Assembly (NCBI RefSeq): GCF_028561335.1
Contig: NZ_JAQQTG010000042.1
Coordinates: forward strand, 1-49,191
Length of the DNA stretch: 49,191 nucleotides
Direction of reading: 5' to 3'
Source: Aequorivita todarodis
GTDB taxonomy: Bacteria > Bacteroidota > Bacteroidia > Flavobacteriales > Flavobacteriaceae
Shown here: positions 17,022 to 25,834 of the stretch, one piece after another
How positions within the stretch are numbered: position 1 is the first letter of the stretch
Layout of the letters: every line of letters starts with the position of its first letter
Notes under the pieces: generated by a model
Seen by the model: only the letters and a program-made list of their open reading frames with translations
Database searches by the model: none
Told to the model about the DNA's origin: nothing
Program-made: the position numbers and the translations under genes

Positions 17022-18311
17022 ATGAATCTTTTGCGCACATATCTTTTTTTATTCATCTGTATAATTACGGTTTCAACAGTTTCTGCACAAGTGGACAAAC
17101 AAAAGGAACTGGAGGAAAAACGACAGGCCATTCTGGAAGAAATAAAGCAGATAAATTCGCTTCTTTTCAAAACAAAAAAGGAGGAAAAATCTGTGCTTTC
17201 GCAGGTTCAAGACCTCAACCAGCGCATTGCGGCTTCCGAAAATTTGATTCGTGTTACCAATCAGCAAGCCAATTTGCTTACCCGAAACATAAACGAGAAC
17301 ATCAACAAAATAAGTTCCTTGCGCGAAGAGCTGAAAGTGATGAAAGCGGATTATGCCGAAATGATCCGAAAATCCTACAAAAGCAAGAACCAGCAGAGCC
17401 GGATTATGTTTTTGCTTTCCTCGGAAAACTTTTTGCAGGCGTACAAGCGCGTTCAATATATGAAACAGTATGCCAAGTTCAGAAAAAAACAAGGCGAGGG
17501 CATTAAAGCGAAAACGGAAGAACTGCAAAAGCTCAATTCAGATTTAATAAGCCAGAAAAAAACAAAACAAAAGCTGATTGCTGAAAATGAACTTGCAAAA
17601 AATAAACTAACGGAAGAACGCAAAGACCAGCAAGAATTAGTGGCTACTTTAAAAAAGGACGAAAGCAAGTTTACTTCACAAATAAGGACCAAACAAAAAG
17701 AAGCGGACGAAATAGACCGTCAAATAGAAGCGTTGATTAAGGCCGCAATTGAGGAAGCAAACAGAATAGCAAGGGCAAAGGCTGAAGCTGAAGCCAAGGC
17801 GAACAGCACCTCAACTACGCCTTCCACAAAGAACGTTATTACCAAACCCGCAAAAACCGATGAGTTCGCGCTAACTGCCGAAGACAAAGCCCTGGCTGCC
17901 AGTTTTACGAACAACAAGGGAAAACTTCCGTGGCCCGTGGAAAAAGGAATGGTGGTGAAAAGCTTCGGAACACACCAGCATCCGCAATTTCCAAACGTTA
18001 CCACCAACAGCAGCGGCGTGGAAATTGCAACTAGCGATAACGCCGATGTACGCTCCATTTTTGAAGGACAGGTTATGGCAATCCAGATTATAAAAGGGGC
18101 CAACAAAGTAGTCTTTATTCAACACGGAGATTATATTTCGGTGTACAGTAATTTAGCCACGGTTTCAGTGAAAAAAGGCGACAAGGTTTCTACCAAACAA
18201 AAAATAGGTACTGTTGCAAAGAGCCCTACGGAAGGGAAAACCGTTTTAAAATTCTACATTTATCAGAACAAGACAAAGATAAATCCGGCGGATTGGATTT
18301 ATAGGATGTAA
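17022..18311 (+). CDS. EnvC-like murein hydrolase activator (degenerate M23/LytM)
   Basis: 429 residues. Signal peptide (1-22, ending VSAQ), a long coiled coil (about 25-255, with two helical stretches split near the middle), and a C-terminal M23/LytM domain (about 300-429: WPVEKGMVVKSFG ... IYQNKTKINPADWIYRM). Active M23 peptidases need an HxxxD pair and a later HxH for zinc; here the first site reads SSGVEIAT and no HxH is present, so it is probably not a hydrolase. EnvC of E. coli is likewise inactive and works by activating amidases at the septum. It ends the cluster. Confidence 0.88.
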   Translation: MNLLRTYLFLFICIITVSTVSAQVDKQKELEEKRQAILEEIKQINSLLFKTKKEEKSVLSQVQDLNQRIAASENLIRVTNQQANLLTRNINENINKISSLREELKVMKADYAEMIRKSYKSKNQQSRIMFLLSSENFLQAYKRVQYMKQYAKFRKKQGEGIKAKTEELQKLNSDLISQKKTKQKLIAENELAKNKLTEERKDQQELVATLKKDESKFTSQIRTKQKEADEIDRQIEALIKAAIEEANRIARAKAEAEAKANSTSTTPSTKNVITKPAKTDEFALTAEDKALAASFTNNKGKLPWPVEKGMVVKSFGTHQHPQFPNVTTNSSGVEIATSDNADVRSIFEGQVMAIQIIKGANKVVFIQHGDYISVYSNLATVSVKKGDKVSTKQKIGTVAKSPTEGKTVLKFYIYQNKTKINPADWIYRM

Positions 18312-18341
18312 AAAAAAGAGAGCCAATGGCCCTCTTTTTTC
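18311..18341. terminator. Bidirectional terminator between the EnvC-like gene and subtilase 1
   Basis: GAGAGCC-AAT-GGCCCTC between A8 and T6 runs. The single mismatch becomes a G-U pair when read leftwards, so it is somewhat stronger for the minus-strand subtilase. Confidence 0.75.
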
Positions 18342-18369
18342 GGTATTTGGAATTCGACTTTTTGAAATT

Positions 18370-21300
18370 TTATTGAACTATCAATTTCTTGGTAGTAGTG
18401 TTTTTTCCAGACTTAATTTTCACAAAGTAAATCCCCGTCTCGCAATTTGAAACGTTAAGGATTCCCTGTGTTTTTCCGGCCATGTCGGCTTCAGAAATAA
18501 CCTGCAAACGCTGGCCCAAACTGTTGAACAAGGTAATGGATATATCGCTTTGCCCTACATTTTTCAAATTAACAAATACTTCACTTGAAGCTGGGTTAGG
18601 ATACATTGTTACATTGGAAAGATCTTCTTTGGCAATCCCCAGAACACCGCTAACATTGATGTTGTCAACAAAAGTACTGTTTCCATAGCCATTGATATTT
18701 ACAAAGTGGAATTGTACATTTTCACCCAAATAGGCTGCAAGGTCTATAGTTTCAGTACGCCAATCAGCAGCAGAACTTGGAGTCCATTTGCTGGTTTGAA
18801 ATCCTGAAACAGTAGAAAGGTTCATCCCGTCCTTATAATAGATTTGGGTAAAGGTAGCTCCGCAATCTATGGATACATCTACTCTAAATGCATCCGAAAA
18901 GCCTGAGGAATATTGTGCTTTTGCCAAATCGAAATCCAAGGCGGCCGAAGTAGCAGTAGTTAAATCAATAAATAGAGTTTCCAAAATATCCTCTTCCCCG
19001 GAAGCATTGTATGAAAAGTTGTCGATATATGCGGCTACTGTTGGGGAACCATCGCTACCCGTAATATTCGATCTTTCTACCCAAGTATCCTCATTATCCG
19101 AATTGAGGATGTTCCAGCCTGGAGGGGGCACTCCGTTTACATCGAACGGTTCTTCAAAATCAAGTGGTTCGGCTTCGGTGGCAGCATAAAAGTTTAAGGC
19201 ATCATCGTCATTGTTTGGGTTTTCGTCTCCGCTCAAGTTTACTGAAACGGTAAGGGTATAATTGCCCGATGCCGTAATATTTAAAGGAGTTGTAAAATCA
19301 AACACAGTTTGTCCGCCAGGTGCAATAGTTCCGGTAAAGGTTTCGCTAACTGCAGGCTCACTGTCCAATTGATAGCTTACTTCAAAATTACTTTCCGGAC
19401 CGCTACCAAAATTCCTAATTGTTGCAGAGACCGTTGCAGGGCCAGGATTACATATTAAATTAAAATCACTTGGCTCATTGTTGCTTTCTATGGATAAATC
19501 ATTGGTAAGGGAGCAATTTAGCAAACCACCGGCATAATAAACGGCAATACTTCTTCTGCCTTCCCATCCATCGGTAGCATTCTTTGCAACAGCGGCGTAC
19601 CACATAGGGTCAGAAGAATTTGAAATGGATACGGTAATATTGTTGGTTGTTGAAGTGCCAGCTACTTCCATATATTTATCCCCTAAAATATAGAGGTCAT
19701 AGGATTCTGCGCCACTTACCGCATTCCAAGAAAACGTTGCCTCTGTGGGGCAAACTTGGGTTGCCTGCACATTGGTAACCAAAGGCGCAATGGAAAAAGT
19801 TTCATCGCTAACATCTTGGTTTGAACCGTTGCTTACCCGTATCAATGCTTCCCCAGTTACTGAATTTGGCACACTCCAGCCATAGTTGGTGGTAGTATTT
19901 GAAACAGATGCAATGGCATTCCAGCTACTTCCGTTATCCACGGAATATTCAAGTACAAAATTTGACGTATTGTTCACCGGTACGGCATCCCAGTGGATGG
20001 ATTCCGTTTCACCCGGAACGAAGCTTTCGCCTGCATTTGGGTAAGTAACCGTTATATTATCTGAAATAATTTCATAAACAACAAAGTATTCCTGCGGCCC
20101 CATTGGAACATTGAAACCTTTAATGTTAATATTATAATTGCCCGCAGCTGGATTGTTTATGAGTACTTGCTCCATATTGTTCAAATGGTCGGGGCCGTTG
20201 GTGGCCGGAAGGTCCAAGGTAACAGGGTTTGGAGTTGGGTCCAAAATATAAGGCTCCAAAACATTACTGGAGGGATCGGTAACCAAAAGGTCCAAATCGT
20301 TCACCAATGCGGGATTGGCTCCCGGTGAAGCAGGGCTATCGCTCCAATAAACCATAAATCGTACTTGTTTGGTTCCCGCGGGAACATTGATGGAATGGTC
20401 ATTGGAGCCATTCTGTGAAATGCTGCTTGACAGAAAACGATTGTCCTCAATAAGTTTTGCGGCACGTAGCCCGTTAACGATTCCCCAGCCAAATTTATAG
20501 TCTGGGCCCACGTTTCCGGCATCGTTTGCCGTGTTCAGCAAGGTTGCTTTTATTAATGCCGAAGGCGGAAGAACATTTCCATTGGCTTCTGAATATGCTT
20601 GGTACAACTGTGCGGAAACCCCTGCAATTCCAGGAGAGGCGCCCGAAGTTCCCCCGAAACTTTGATAGGTATTGTTTTCAGAAGTTGAAATTTGGTTTTG
20701 GCCATTGGCCGCAATATCCGGTTTTATTCTACCGTCATGGGCTGGCCCGCGGCTGCTGGAATTTACCAGTGAACCATCAAAAAACACATTTGCGGTCGCA
20801 ATTACGTTCTTGCCCTGTTTGTGGCCTCCGGTAATATTGCCCCACTGGCTTCCGGCTCCGTAACCGCAATTATTTCCATTGGAATTTCCAGCCGAAAAGG
20901 TATGTTGTAAATTTGGAATATCATGCACCTGTGTGTCCACGGTTTGGGTAATGGTGGTATAGCCGTCGTTGCAGCCGTTACTATAAGATGAATTTGTTAT
21001 TAGCACATCGCCGCTCGTAATAAGCGAAACAGTGGGCGAATCCAAAAAGTTTGCCTCATAGTTTACCACATGAAGCATAGCGCCGGCTGCCATCCCTCTA
21101 TTGGAAGGGTTCAGGTTTCCGGCACCTGCCATAATCCCTGACACGCCATCACCATGGGTTTGCCCTGTACCGCTGGCGAGTGAATTGTCTATCCTTCCCT
21201 GAAAATCTATATGAGGGCCTACAATGCCATCATCACGACATAATACCCCAATGTTCAGGCCTGTATAATTTCTTCCAGCAGAAGTTTGGGTGTCCAAATT

Positions 21301-21975
21301 GCTTGAACGATGCAAGCTTCGCCCCCGAGTATCGTCTGGAGTGGAAGGAGCTACAATAAGCTCAACCCACTTCACAAAAGGCTGGTTCGCAAGGTCTTCC
21401 AAACAGTTGTTGGGGATGGAAAGATCTATATTGTTAGAACCTTTATATTGCTGCTTTACTGCTATCTGTTTTTCTGCCAATTGCTGAATCACATAATCCG
21501 GTGAAACATTCTTGTGAAATTGGAGTGTCACCAAAATATTGCTGCCATCCATCGCATAGTAATCGTAAGGCGGGTTTTTTAAGGAATTTGAAATCTTTGC
21601 ATTTCCCGGTACGGCTATAATGCTTCGCACCCCATTGTTTCGCAACAGACCGACGTTGGTGTTTTTTGGAAAATAAGCCAAATAGGTTTTATGGGGAATG
21701 TACTCCAGCAATTCTACCTTGTTCTGTTTAAGAAGATCTTGGACGTTCTGGGCAGGAGTTTCATAAAATTGTACCCAGGCAACGTACCCGTTATCCATTT
21801 TTGAGGATTCTGGCATTTGGCTCCATTGAAATGTGGCAATGTTTTCGGGCATGTTAAAAGTTTCGCCCTGAAAATTAATGTCGGAAGAATTTTGTCCATA
21901 AGAAAACGAAAACACAAGGGTCATCGCCATAAAAACAATACTTCGTAAATTTGGGAAAGTAGATTTTTGTTTCAT
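18370..21975 (-). CDS. Secreted subtilisin-like (S8) serine protease with T9SS sorting domain, 1201 aa
   Basis: Signal peptide (1-28, ending FSYGQ), an N-terminal pro-region (about 30-210), and an S8 catalytic domain (about 235-515). Likely triad: D248 (CRDDG), H274 (THGDGVSG) and S444 (GGTSGASP), with oxyanion N364 (SAGNSNG). Then follow beta-sandwich modules (about 520-865), a CARDB-like segment (about 870-960), a MAM/jelly-roll-like module (about 975-1115), and the T9SS type A sorting domain (about 1125-1201, MYPNPASSEVFVNL, ending KKLIVQ). It would be exported by T9SS and degrade protein outside the cell. The neighbouring gene is a shorter paralog lacking the modules between about 870 and 1115. 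Confidence 0.92.
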   Translation of the reverse strand: MKQKSTFPNLRSIVFMAMTLVFSFSYGQNSSDINFQGETFNMPENIATFQWSQMPESSKMDNGYVAWVQFYETPAQNVQDLLKQNKVELLEYIPHKTYLAYFPKNTNVGLLRNNGVRSIIAVPGNAKISNSLKNPPYDYYAMDGSNILVTLQFHKNVSPDYVIQQLAEKQIAVKQQYKGSNNIDLSIPNNCLEDLANQPFVKWVELIVAPSTPDDTRGRSLHRSSNLDTQTSAGRNYTGLNIGVLCRDDGIVGPHIDFQGRIDNSLASGTGQTHGDGVSGIMAGAGNLNPSNRGMAAGAMLHVVNYEANFLDSPTVSLITSGDVLITNSSYSNGCNDGYTTITQTVDTQVHDIPNLQHTFSAGNSNGNNCGYGAGSQWGNITGGHKQGKNVIATANVFFDGSLVNSSSRGPAHDGRIKPDIAANGQNQISTSENNTYQSFGGTSGASPGIAGVSAQLYQAYSEANGNVLPPSALIKATLLNTANDAGNVGPDYKFGWGIVNGLRAAKLIEDNRFLSSSISQNGSNDHSINVPAGTKQVRFMVYWSDSPASPGANPALVNDLDLLVTDPSSNVLEPYILDPTPNPVTLDLPATNGPDHLNNMEQVLINNPAAGNYNINIKGFNVPMGPQEYFVVYEIISDNITVTYPNAGESFVPGETESIHWDAVPVNNTSNFVLEYSVDNGSSWNAIASVSNTTTNYGWSVPNSVTGEALIRVSNGSNQDVSDETFSIAPLVTNVQATQVCPTEATFSWNAVSGAESYDLYILGDKYMEVAGTSTTNNITVSISNSSDPMWYAAVAKNATDGWEGRRSIAVYYAGGLLNCSLTNDLSIESNNEPSDFNLICNPGPATVSATIRNFGSGPESNFEVSYQLDSEPAVSETFTGTIAPGGQTVFDFTTPLNITASGNYTLTVSVNLSGDENPNNDDDALNFYAATEAEPLDFEEPFDVNGVPPPGWNILNSDNEDTWVERSNITGSDGSPTVAAYIDNFSYNASGEEDILETLFIDLTTATSAALDFDLAKAQYSSGFSDAFRVDVSIDCGATFTQIYYKDGMNLSTVSGFQTSKWTPSSAADWRTETIDLAAYLGENVQFHFVNINGYGNSTFVDNINVSGVLGIAKEDLSNVTMYPNPASSEVFVNLKNVGQSDISITLFNSLGQRLQVISEADMAGKTQGILNVSNCETGIYFVKIKSGKNTTTKKLIVQ

Positions 21976-22045
21976 TGCTTTAAAGTTTTGAAAAGTTTGT
22001 AAAAATTTCTTCAGAAAAAAATGCTTGCTTTTTTCGAAAGGATTC

Positions 22046-22075
22046 CAAATATATTTAATAACAACAATAAAGCAA
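22046..22075 (-). promoter_or_regulatory. Promoter of subtilase 1
   Basis: On the minus strand, TTG (22075-22073), a 19-base spacer and TATATTTG (22053-22046) form a full Bacteroidota promoter. The leader to the ATG at 21975 is about 65 bases and contains a small A6-GC/GC-T7 hairpin. Confidence 0.65.
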
Positions 22076-22200
22076 TTATCATTTAAAGAAAATACGTGCC
22101 TTTTAACATATTAACGGCCAAGGAACAATCAATAAGTCAAAGGTTTACTGAAAAAAGGATAGAAAGGAAAGGAAATAACGAAAACGCTTTTTAAAGAAAT

Positions 22201-22231
22201 AAAAAAAGGGAGCTGTTTTAGCCCCCTTTTT
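22201..22231. terminator. Terminator of subtilase 2
   Basis: GGGAGCT-GTTTT-AGCCCCC between runs of A and T; read leftwards the mismatch becomes a G-U pair and the stem is followed by T7. Confidence 0.75.
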
Positions 22232-22247
22232 TGTCATCATTTCAGCA

Positions 22248-24971
22248 TTACTGGACCACCAATTTTTTGGTGGAAATATTTTCACCTGCTTTTATTGTTA
22301 CAAAATAGATTCCAGAGGAATAATTTGAAACGTTTATCGCAGCTCTGGAGGTATTGTCCACATTTGTTTTGCGTTCTAAAATTTGACCCAAACCGTTTGC
22401 AATAGTGACATCAAAATTACTGAAGGTTTTGTCTGAAAGGCTAATATAAAACTCATTGGTGGCTGGATTTGGATATAATGACAAGGCACTCTCCAAGGTA
22501 TTTTCTGAAATGCCAATGGTACAATCCAAGATTCCGCCACCGTAAAATTTAGCACGGCTTCTTTCGCTTTCCCATCCTTCGGTATCATTTTTGGCGCTTA
22601 CGGCAAACCACATTTCATCATTTGGATCGGCAATGGGAATCGTTATGGAATTGGTGTTTGAGCTTGCAACCACTTCCATGTATTTTTCGCCCAAAAGGTA
22701 AAAATCGTAAGATTCGGCACCCGCGATTGCGTTCCATTCAAAATAGGCCGTGGTTTCACAAACTTCCCTAACATTCACGGTAAGTGGGGACCTTGCTATA
22801 TTGAAAGTATCATCACTTACATCCTGAAATGCGCCACTGGTAACCCTGATTAGCGTATTTCCGCCAACCTCATCTGCAACATTCCAATCGTAAAAATGGG
22901 TGTCGTTTGGCACGGTAGCTATGTTGTTCCAAGTACTTCCGTTATCTGTAGAATATTCCAAAACAAAATCATCCGTAGTATTCGTTTCATCCCAATGTAG
23001 TGTTTCAGTTGAATTTGGCTGAAAGTGTTCGCCTCCGTTGGGATACGTCATCACCACGTGGTCTGAGATCAGTTCGTAAACAATATAATATTCCTGTGGC
23101 CCTATGGGCACATTGAAACCGGAAATATCAATATCATAATCGCCTGCGGCGGGATCGTTAATCAATACCTGCTCCAGATTGTTCAAATGATCTGGGCCCG
23201 TGGTTGCGGGATTATTGAGGGTAATGGGATCGGGCGTTGGGTCAAGAATCCACGGTTCCAAGACGTTGCTTGAGGGATCCGTAACAAGCATGTCCAGATC
23301 GTTCACCAACGCTGGATTTGCCCCCGCACTTGCAGCAACATCACTCCAATAAACCATAAAACGCACTTGGGTGGTTCCGGCCGGTACATTTATAGTATGT
23401 GTCTTTGTGTTTCCTTGCGTAACTTCATCGGAAAGGTAGCGGCCATCTTCAATAAGCTTTACTGCCTGTAACGCGTTTACAATTCCCCAGCCAAATTTAT
23501 AATCAGGGCCTATATTCCCAGCTTCATTTGCAGTATTCAGCAAAGTAGCCTTTATCAATGCGGAAGGAGGAAGATCGCCTCCGTTCAAATCGCCATAGGC
23601 TTGGTAAAGCTGTGCAGAAATGCCCGCAATGCCCGGCGCAGCCCCTGAGGTACCACTAAAGGTTTGATAGGTGTTGTTTTCATTTGTGGAAATTTGATTA
23701 TGCCCATTAGCAGTAATGTCTGGTTTTATCCTTCCGTCGTGTGCCGGGCCGCGGCTACTTGAATTTCTAAGTTCTCCCTTATAATCTACATTCGCCGTAG
23801 CAATCACATTTTTCCCTTGTTTATGGCCTCCGGTAATATTTCCCCATTGGCTTCCGGCGCCATAACCACAATTGTTTCCGTTGGAATTTCCAGCAGAAAA
23901 AACATGAAGCAGGCTGGGAGTGTCCAACGTTTGTTGGTCCACAGTTTGGGTAATACTGGTATAGCCATCATTACAGCCATTGCTGTAGGATGAATTTGTT
24001 ATTTGAACACTCCCATCGTTAATTAGATTTACTGTTGGACTGTCTAAAAAATTACTTACATAATTTACGACATAAACATCAGATCCGGCTGCCATTCCCC
24101 TATTTGATGGAACCAAATTACCTGCACCTGCCATAATTCCTGCCACGCCATCGCCGTGTGATTGGTTGGAAACATTGGTCAAATTGGTCAATCGTCCTTG
24201 AAAATCTATATGCGGGCCCACGCGGCCATCATCGCGTACCATAACGCCGATACCTTCGCCTGTGTAGTTTCTGCCAGCCCCGGTCTGTGTGTCTAAACTG
24301 TTTGCTCTGTGAAGGCTTCTCCCTCTAGTATCATCAGGAACTGCGGGTGCTACCACAAGATCAACCCATTTAACAAAAGAAAGGTTTGAAAGCGTTTCCA
24401 AGCAATTGTTCGGTATGGAAAGGTCCAACATATGTTGTTCCTTATAATTTTGCTTCACCTCTATTTGTTGCCGCCCTAACTCATTTATGGCATAAGTATC
24501 CGTAACATTTTTGTGAAATTGAAGTGTCACCAAAATATTATCGCCATCCATCGCCCAATAATCATAATCGCCACTTTTCAATTTTGCCGAAAGCTTTGCA
24601 TTGCCATCAACGGGCACAATGGTGCGCACACCATTATTTTTCAAGAAATTGACAGCGGTGTTTTCTGGAAAATAAAAAAGATAAGTCCGATGCGGAATAT
24701 ATTCCAACAATTCTAAATGGTTCTGTTTGAATAAATCCTGGACCTGTTGTGAAGGAGTTTCATAAAACTGGACCCAGCCCACATACCCATTGTCCAATCT
24801 AGCGGATTCGGGCATTTGACTCCATTGAAAGGTCGAAATGTTTTCAGGCATTTCATAGGTTTCGCCTTGAAAGACTATGTCGTTTGAATTTTGGGAAAAT
24901 GCTAATGAAGAAACCAACATCATCACCAACAACGCAGCGTTTTTGATTTTCGGGAAAGTAATTTTTGGCAT
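22248..24971 (-). CDS. Secreted subtilisin-like (S8) serine protease with T9SS sorting domain, 907 aa
   Basis: Start taken at the ATG at 24971, which gives a proper signal peptide (MPKITFPKIKNAALLVMMLV, then SSLAFSQ); an ATG 66 bases upstream adds a second hydrophobic stretch and falls inside the leader. The pro-region and S8 domain are closely similar to the neighbouring subtilase: RDDGRVGPHIDFQGR (Asp), SHGDGVAGIMAG (His), SAGNSNG (Asn), FSGTSGAAPGIAG (Ser). A beta-sandwich and Fn3-like part follows, then the T9SS type A sorting domain (LYPNPATNEFYISL, ending KKLVVQ). It lacks about 250 residues of C-terminal modules found in the paralog. Each copy has its own promoter and terminator, so regulation may differ. 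Confidence 0.92.
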   Translation of the reverse strand: MPKITFPKIKNAALLVMMLVSSLAFSQNSNDIVFQGETYEMPENISTFQWSQMPESARLDNGYVGWVQFYETPSQQVQDLFKQNHLELLEYIPHRTYLFYFPENTAVNFLKNNGVRTIVPVDGNAKLSAKLKSGDYDYWAMDGDNILVTLQFHKNVTDTYAINELGRQQIEVKQNYKEQHMLDLSIPNNCLETLSNLSFVKWVDLVVAPAVPDDTRGRSLHRANSLDTQTGAGRNYTGEGIGVMVRDDGRVGPHIDFQGRLTNLTNVSNQSHGDGVAGIMAGAGNLVPSNRGMAAGSDVYVVNYVSNFLDSPTVNLINDGSVQITNSSYSNGCNDGYTSITQTVDQQTLDTPSLLHVFSAGNSNGNNCGYGAGSQWGNITGGHKQGKNVIATANVDYKGELRNSSSRGPAHDGRIKPDITANGHNQISTNENNTYQTFSGTSGAAPGIAGISAQLYQAYGDLNGGDLPPSALIKATLLNTANEAGNIGPDYKFGWGIVNALQAVKLIEDGRYLSDEVTQGNTKTHTINVPAGTTQVRFMVYWSDVAASAGANPALVNDLDMLVTDPSSNVLEPWILDPTPDPITLNNPATTGPDHLNNLEQVLINDPAAGDYDIDISGFNVPIGPQEYYIVYELISDHVVMTYPNGGEHFQPNSTETLHWDETNTTDDFVLEYSTDNGSTWNNIATVPNDTHFYDWNVADEVGGNTLIRVTSGAFQDVSDDTFNIARSPLTVNVREVCETTAYFEWNAIAGAESYDFYLLGEKYMEVVASSNTNSITIPIADPNDEMWFAVSAKNDTEGWESERSRAKFYGGGILDCTIGISENTLESALSLYPNPATNEFYISLSDKTFSNFDVTIANGLGQILERKTNVDNTSRAAINVSNYSSGIYFVTIKAGENISTKKLVVQ

Positions 24972-24998
24972 AACTGAAATATTTAATTTGATTGTGAT

Positions 24999-25042
24999 TA
25001 AAAAAAGCGGCTTAAAAAAACCGCTATCTTTTCTCAAATATA
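24999..25042 (-). promoter_or_regulatory. Subtilase 2 promoter followed by an attenuator-like hairpin
   Basis: On the minus strand, TATATTTG (25042-25035) is a -7 match; no -33 TTG at the right distance was found. Within about ten bases after the expected transcription start comes AGCGG-TTTTTTTAAG-CCGCT (25025-25006), then seven T. This intrinsic-terminator shape lies between promoter and ATG, so it may either end the upstream thioesterase transcript or attenuate the protease. Confidence 0.5.
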
Positions 25043-25157
25043 TTTATTTGAATCCATAAATAATGTATTCCGAATCAAAAATCCAGAAATTTAACACAGT
25101 TTCCTTCTTAGGGAAAAAACAGAGAATCAATAATTTATAAAGAAATAATAAGCGGTT

Positions 25158-25667
25158 TTATTGAAACAAGGCCTTCAGCTCCGTTGCATCTTTGGGCTTC
25201 ATTTTTCCGGCAAGAACCAGACTCAATTGTTTACGGCGAAGCGCCGCGATAAATCGTGATTTTTCAATTTCAGTCTCCGGAATAAGCTCTGGCACACGAA
25301 CAGGGTTGCCCATTTCATCAACAGCTACAAAAGTATAAATAGCTTCGTTGGAAAGGCTTCTTTCCCCACTTTCGCGATCTTCAATAAAAACATCCATAAA
25401 CACTTCCATAGAACTGCTGAACGCCCGCGAAACCTTCGCCTCTACCGTAACAACGCTTCCCAAAGGAATCATTTTGTTGAACGCCACGTGGTTTACGGAA
25501 GCTGTAACCACTATTCTTCTACTGTGGCGGCGCGCGGCGATGCTCGCGGCACGATCCATCCGCGCCAGTAACTCGCCCCCAAACATATTCCCAATGGGGT
25601 TGGTTTCGCTGGGCAGCACCATATCGGTATAAACAGTAAGGGATTCTTTCGGGGTTTTGGCTTGCAT
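25158..25667 (-). CDS. Acyl-CoA thioesterase, hotdog fold (BACH/YciA type)
   Basis: 169 residues from the ATG at 25667, which follows a -7 promoter element; an in-frame ATG farther upstream would lie before that element. Hotdog acyl-CoA hydrolase motif: NPIGNMFGGELLARMDRAASIAA (helix with the catalytic Asp region) and ASVNHVAFNKMIPLGSVV. It probably hydrolyses acyl-CoA in the cytoplasm. The C-terminus has an added helical tail (LAGKMKPKDATELKALF). Confidence 0.88.
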   Translation of the reverse strand: MQAKTPKESLTVYTDMVLPSETNPIGNMFGGELLARMDRAASIAARRHSRRIVVTASVNHVAFNKMIPLGSVVTVEAKVSRAFSSSMEVFMDVFIEDRESGERSLSNEAIYTFVAVDEMGNPVRVPELIPETEIEKSRFIAALRRKQLSLVLAGKMKPKDATELKALFQ

Positions 25668-25681
25668 CAGAATTTTTTTTG

Positions 25682-25689
25682 CAAAGATA
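25682..25689 (-). promoter_or_regulatory. Thioesterase promoter -7 element
   Basis: TATCTTTG on the minus strand, 15 bases before the ATG at 25667. It supports the shorter start. No TTG at the normal -33 distance was found. Confidence 0.5.
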
Positions 25690-25807
25690 CCTAACTGGGA
25701 AAAAAGAGGAGCTAAAATGGACAAAAGAAAAAAGAGGAAAAAAAGTTCTCTTAGCCCAACGCATCAAGAAATATTAAAAAATCTGTCGAGAACCTAATGA
25801 ACCCTGC

Positions 25808-25834
25808 GACTGAGACTGAGACTGAGACTGAAAC
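25808..25834. repeat. Hexamer tandem repeat (GACTGA)
   Basis: Four near-perfect copies of GACTGA between the HU/SPOR gene and the thioesterase gene. A short slippage-prone repeat; such GACTGA/GCGACT runs are common in intergenic DNA of this phylum. Confidence 0.6.

Noticed and set aside
25808-25834. Possible CRISPR or operator in the GACTGA run
   Set aside because: It is a simple hexamer repeat without spacers or symmetrical arms.
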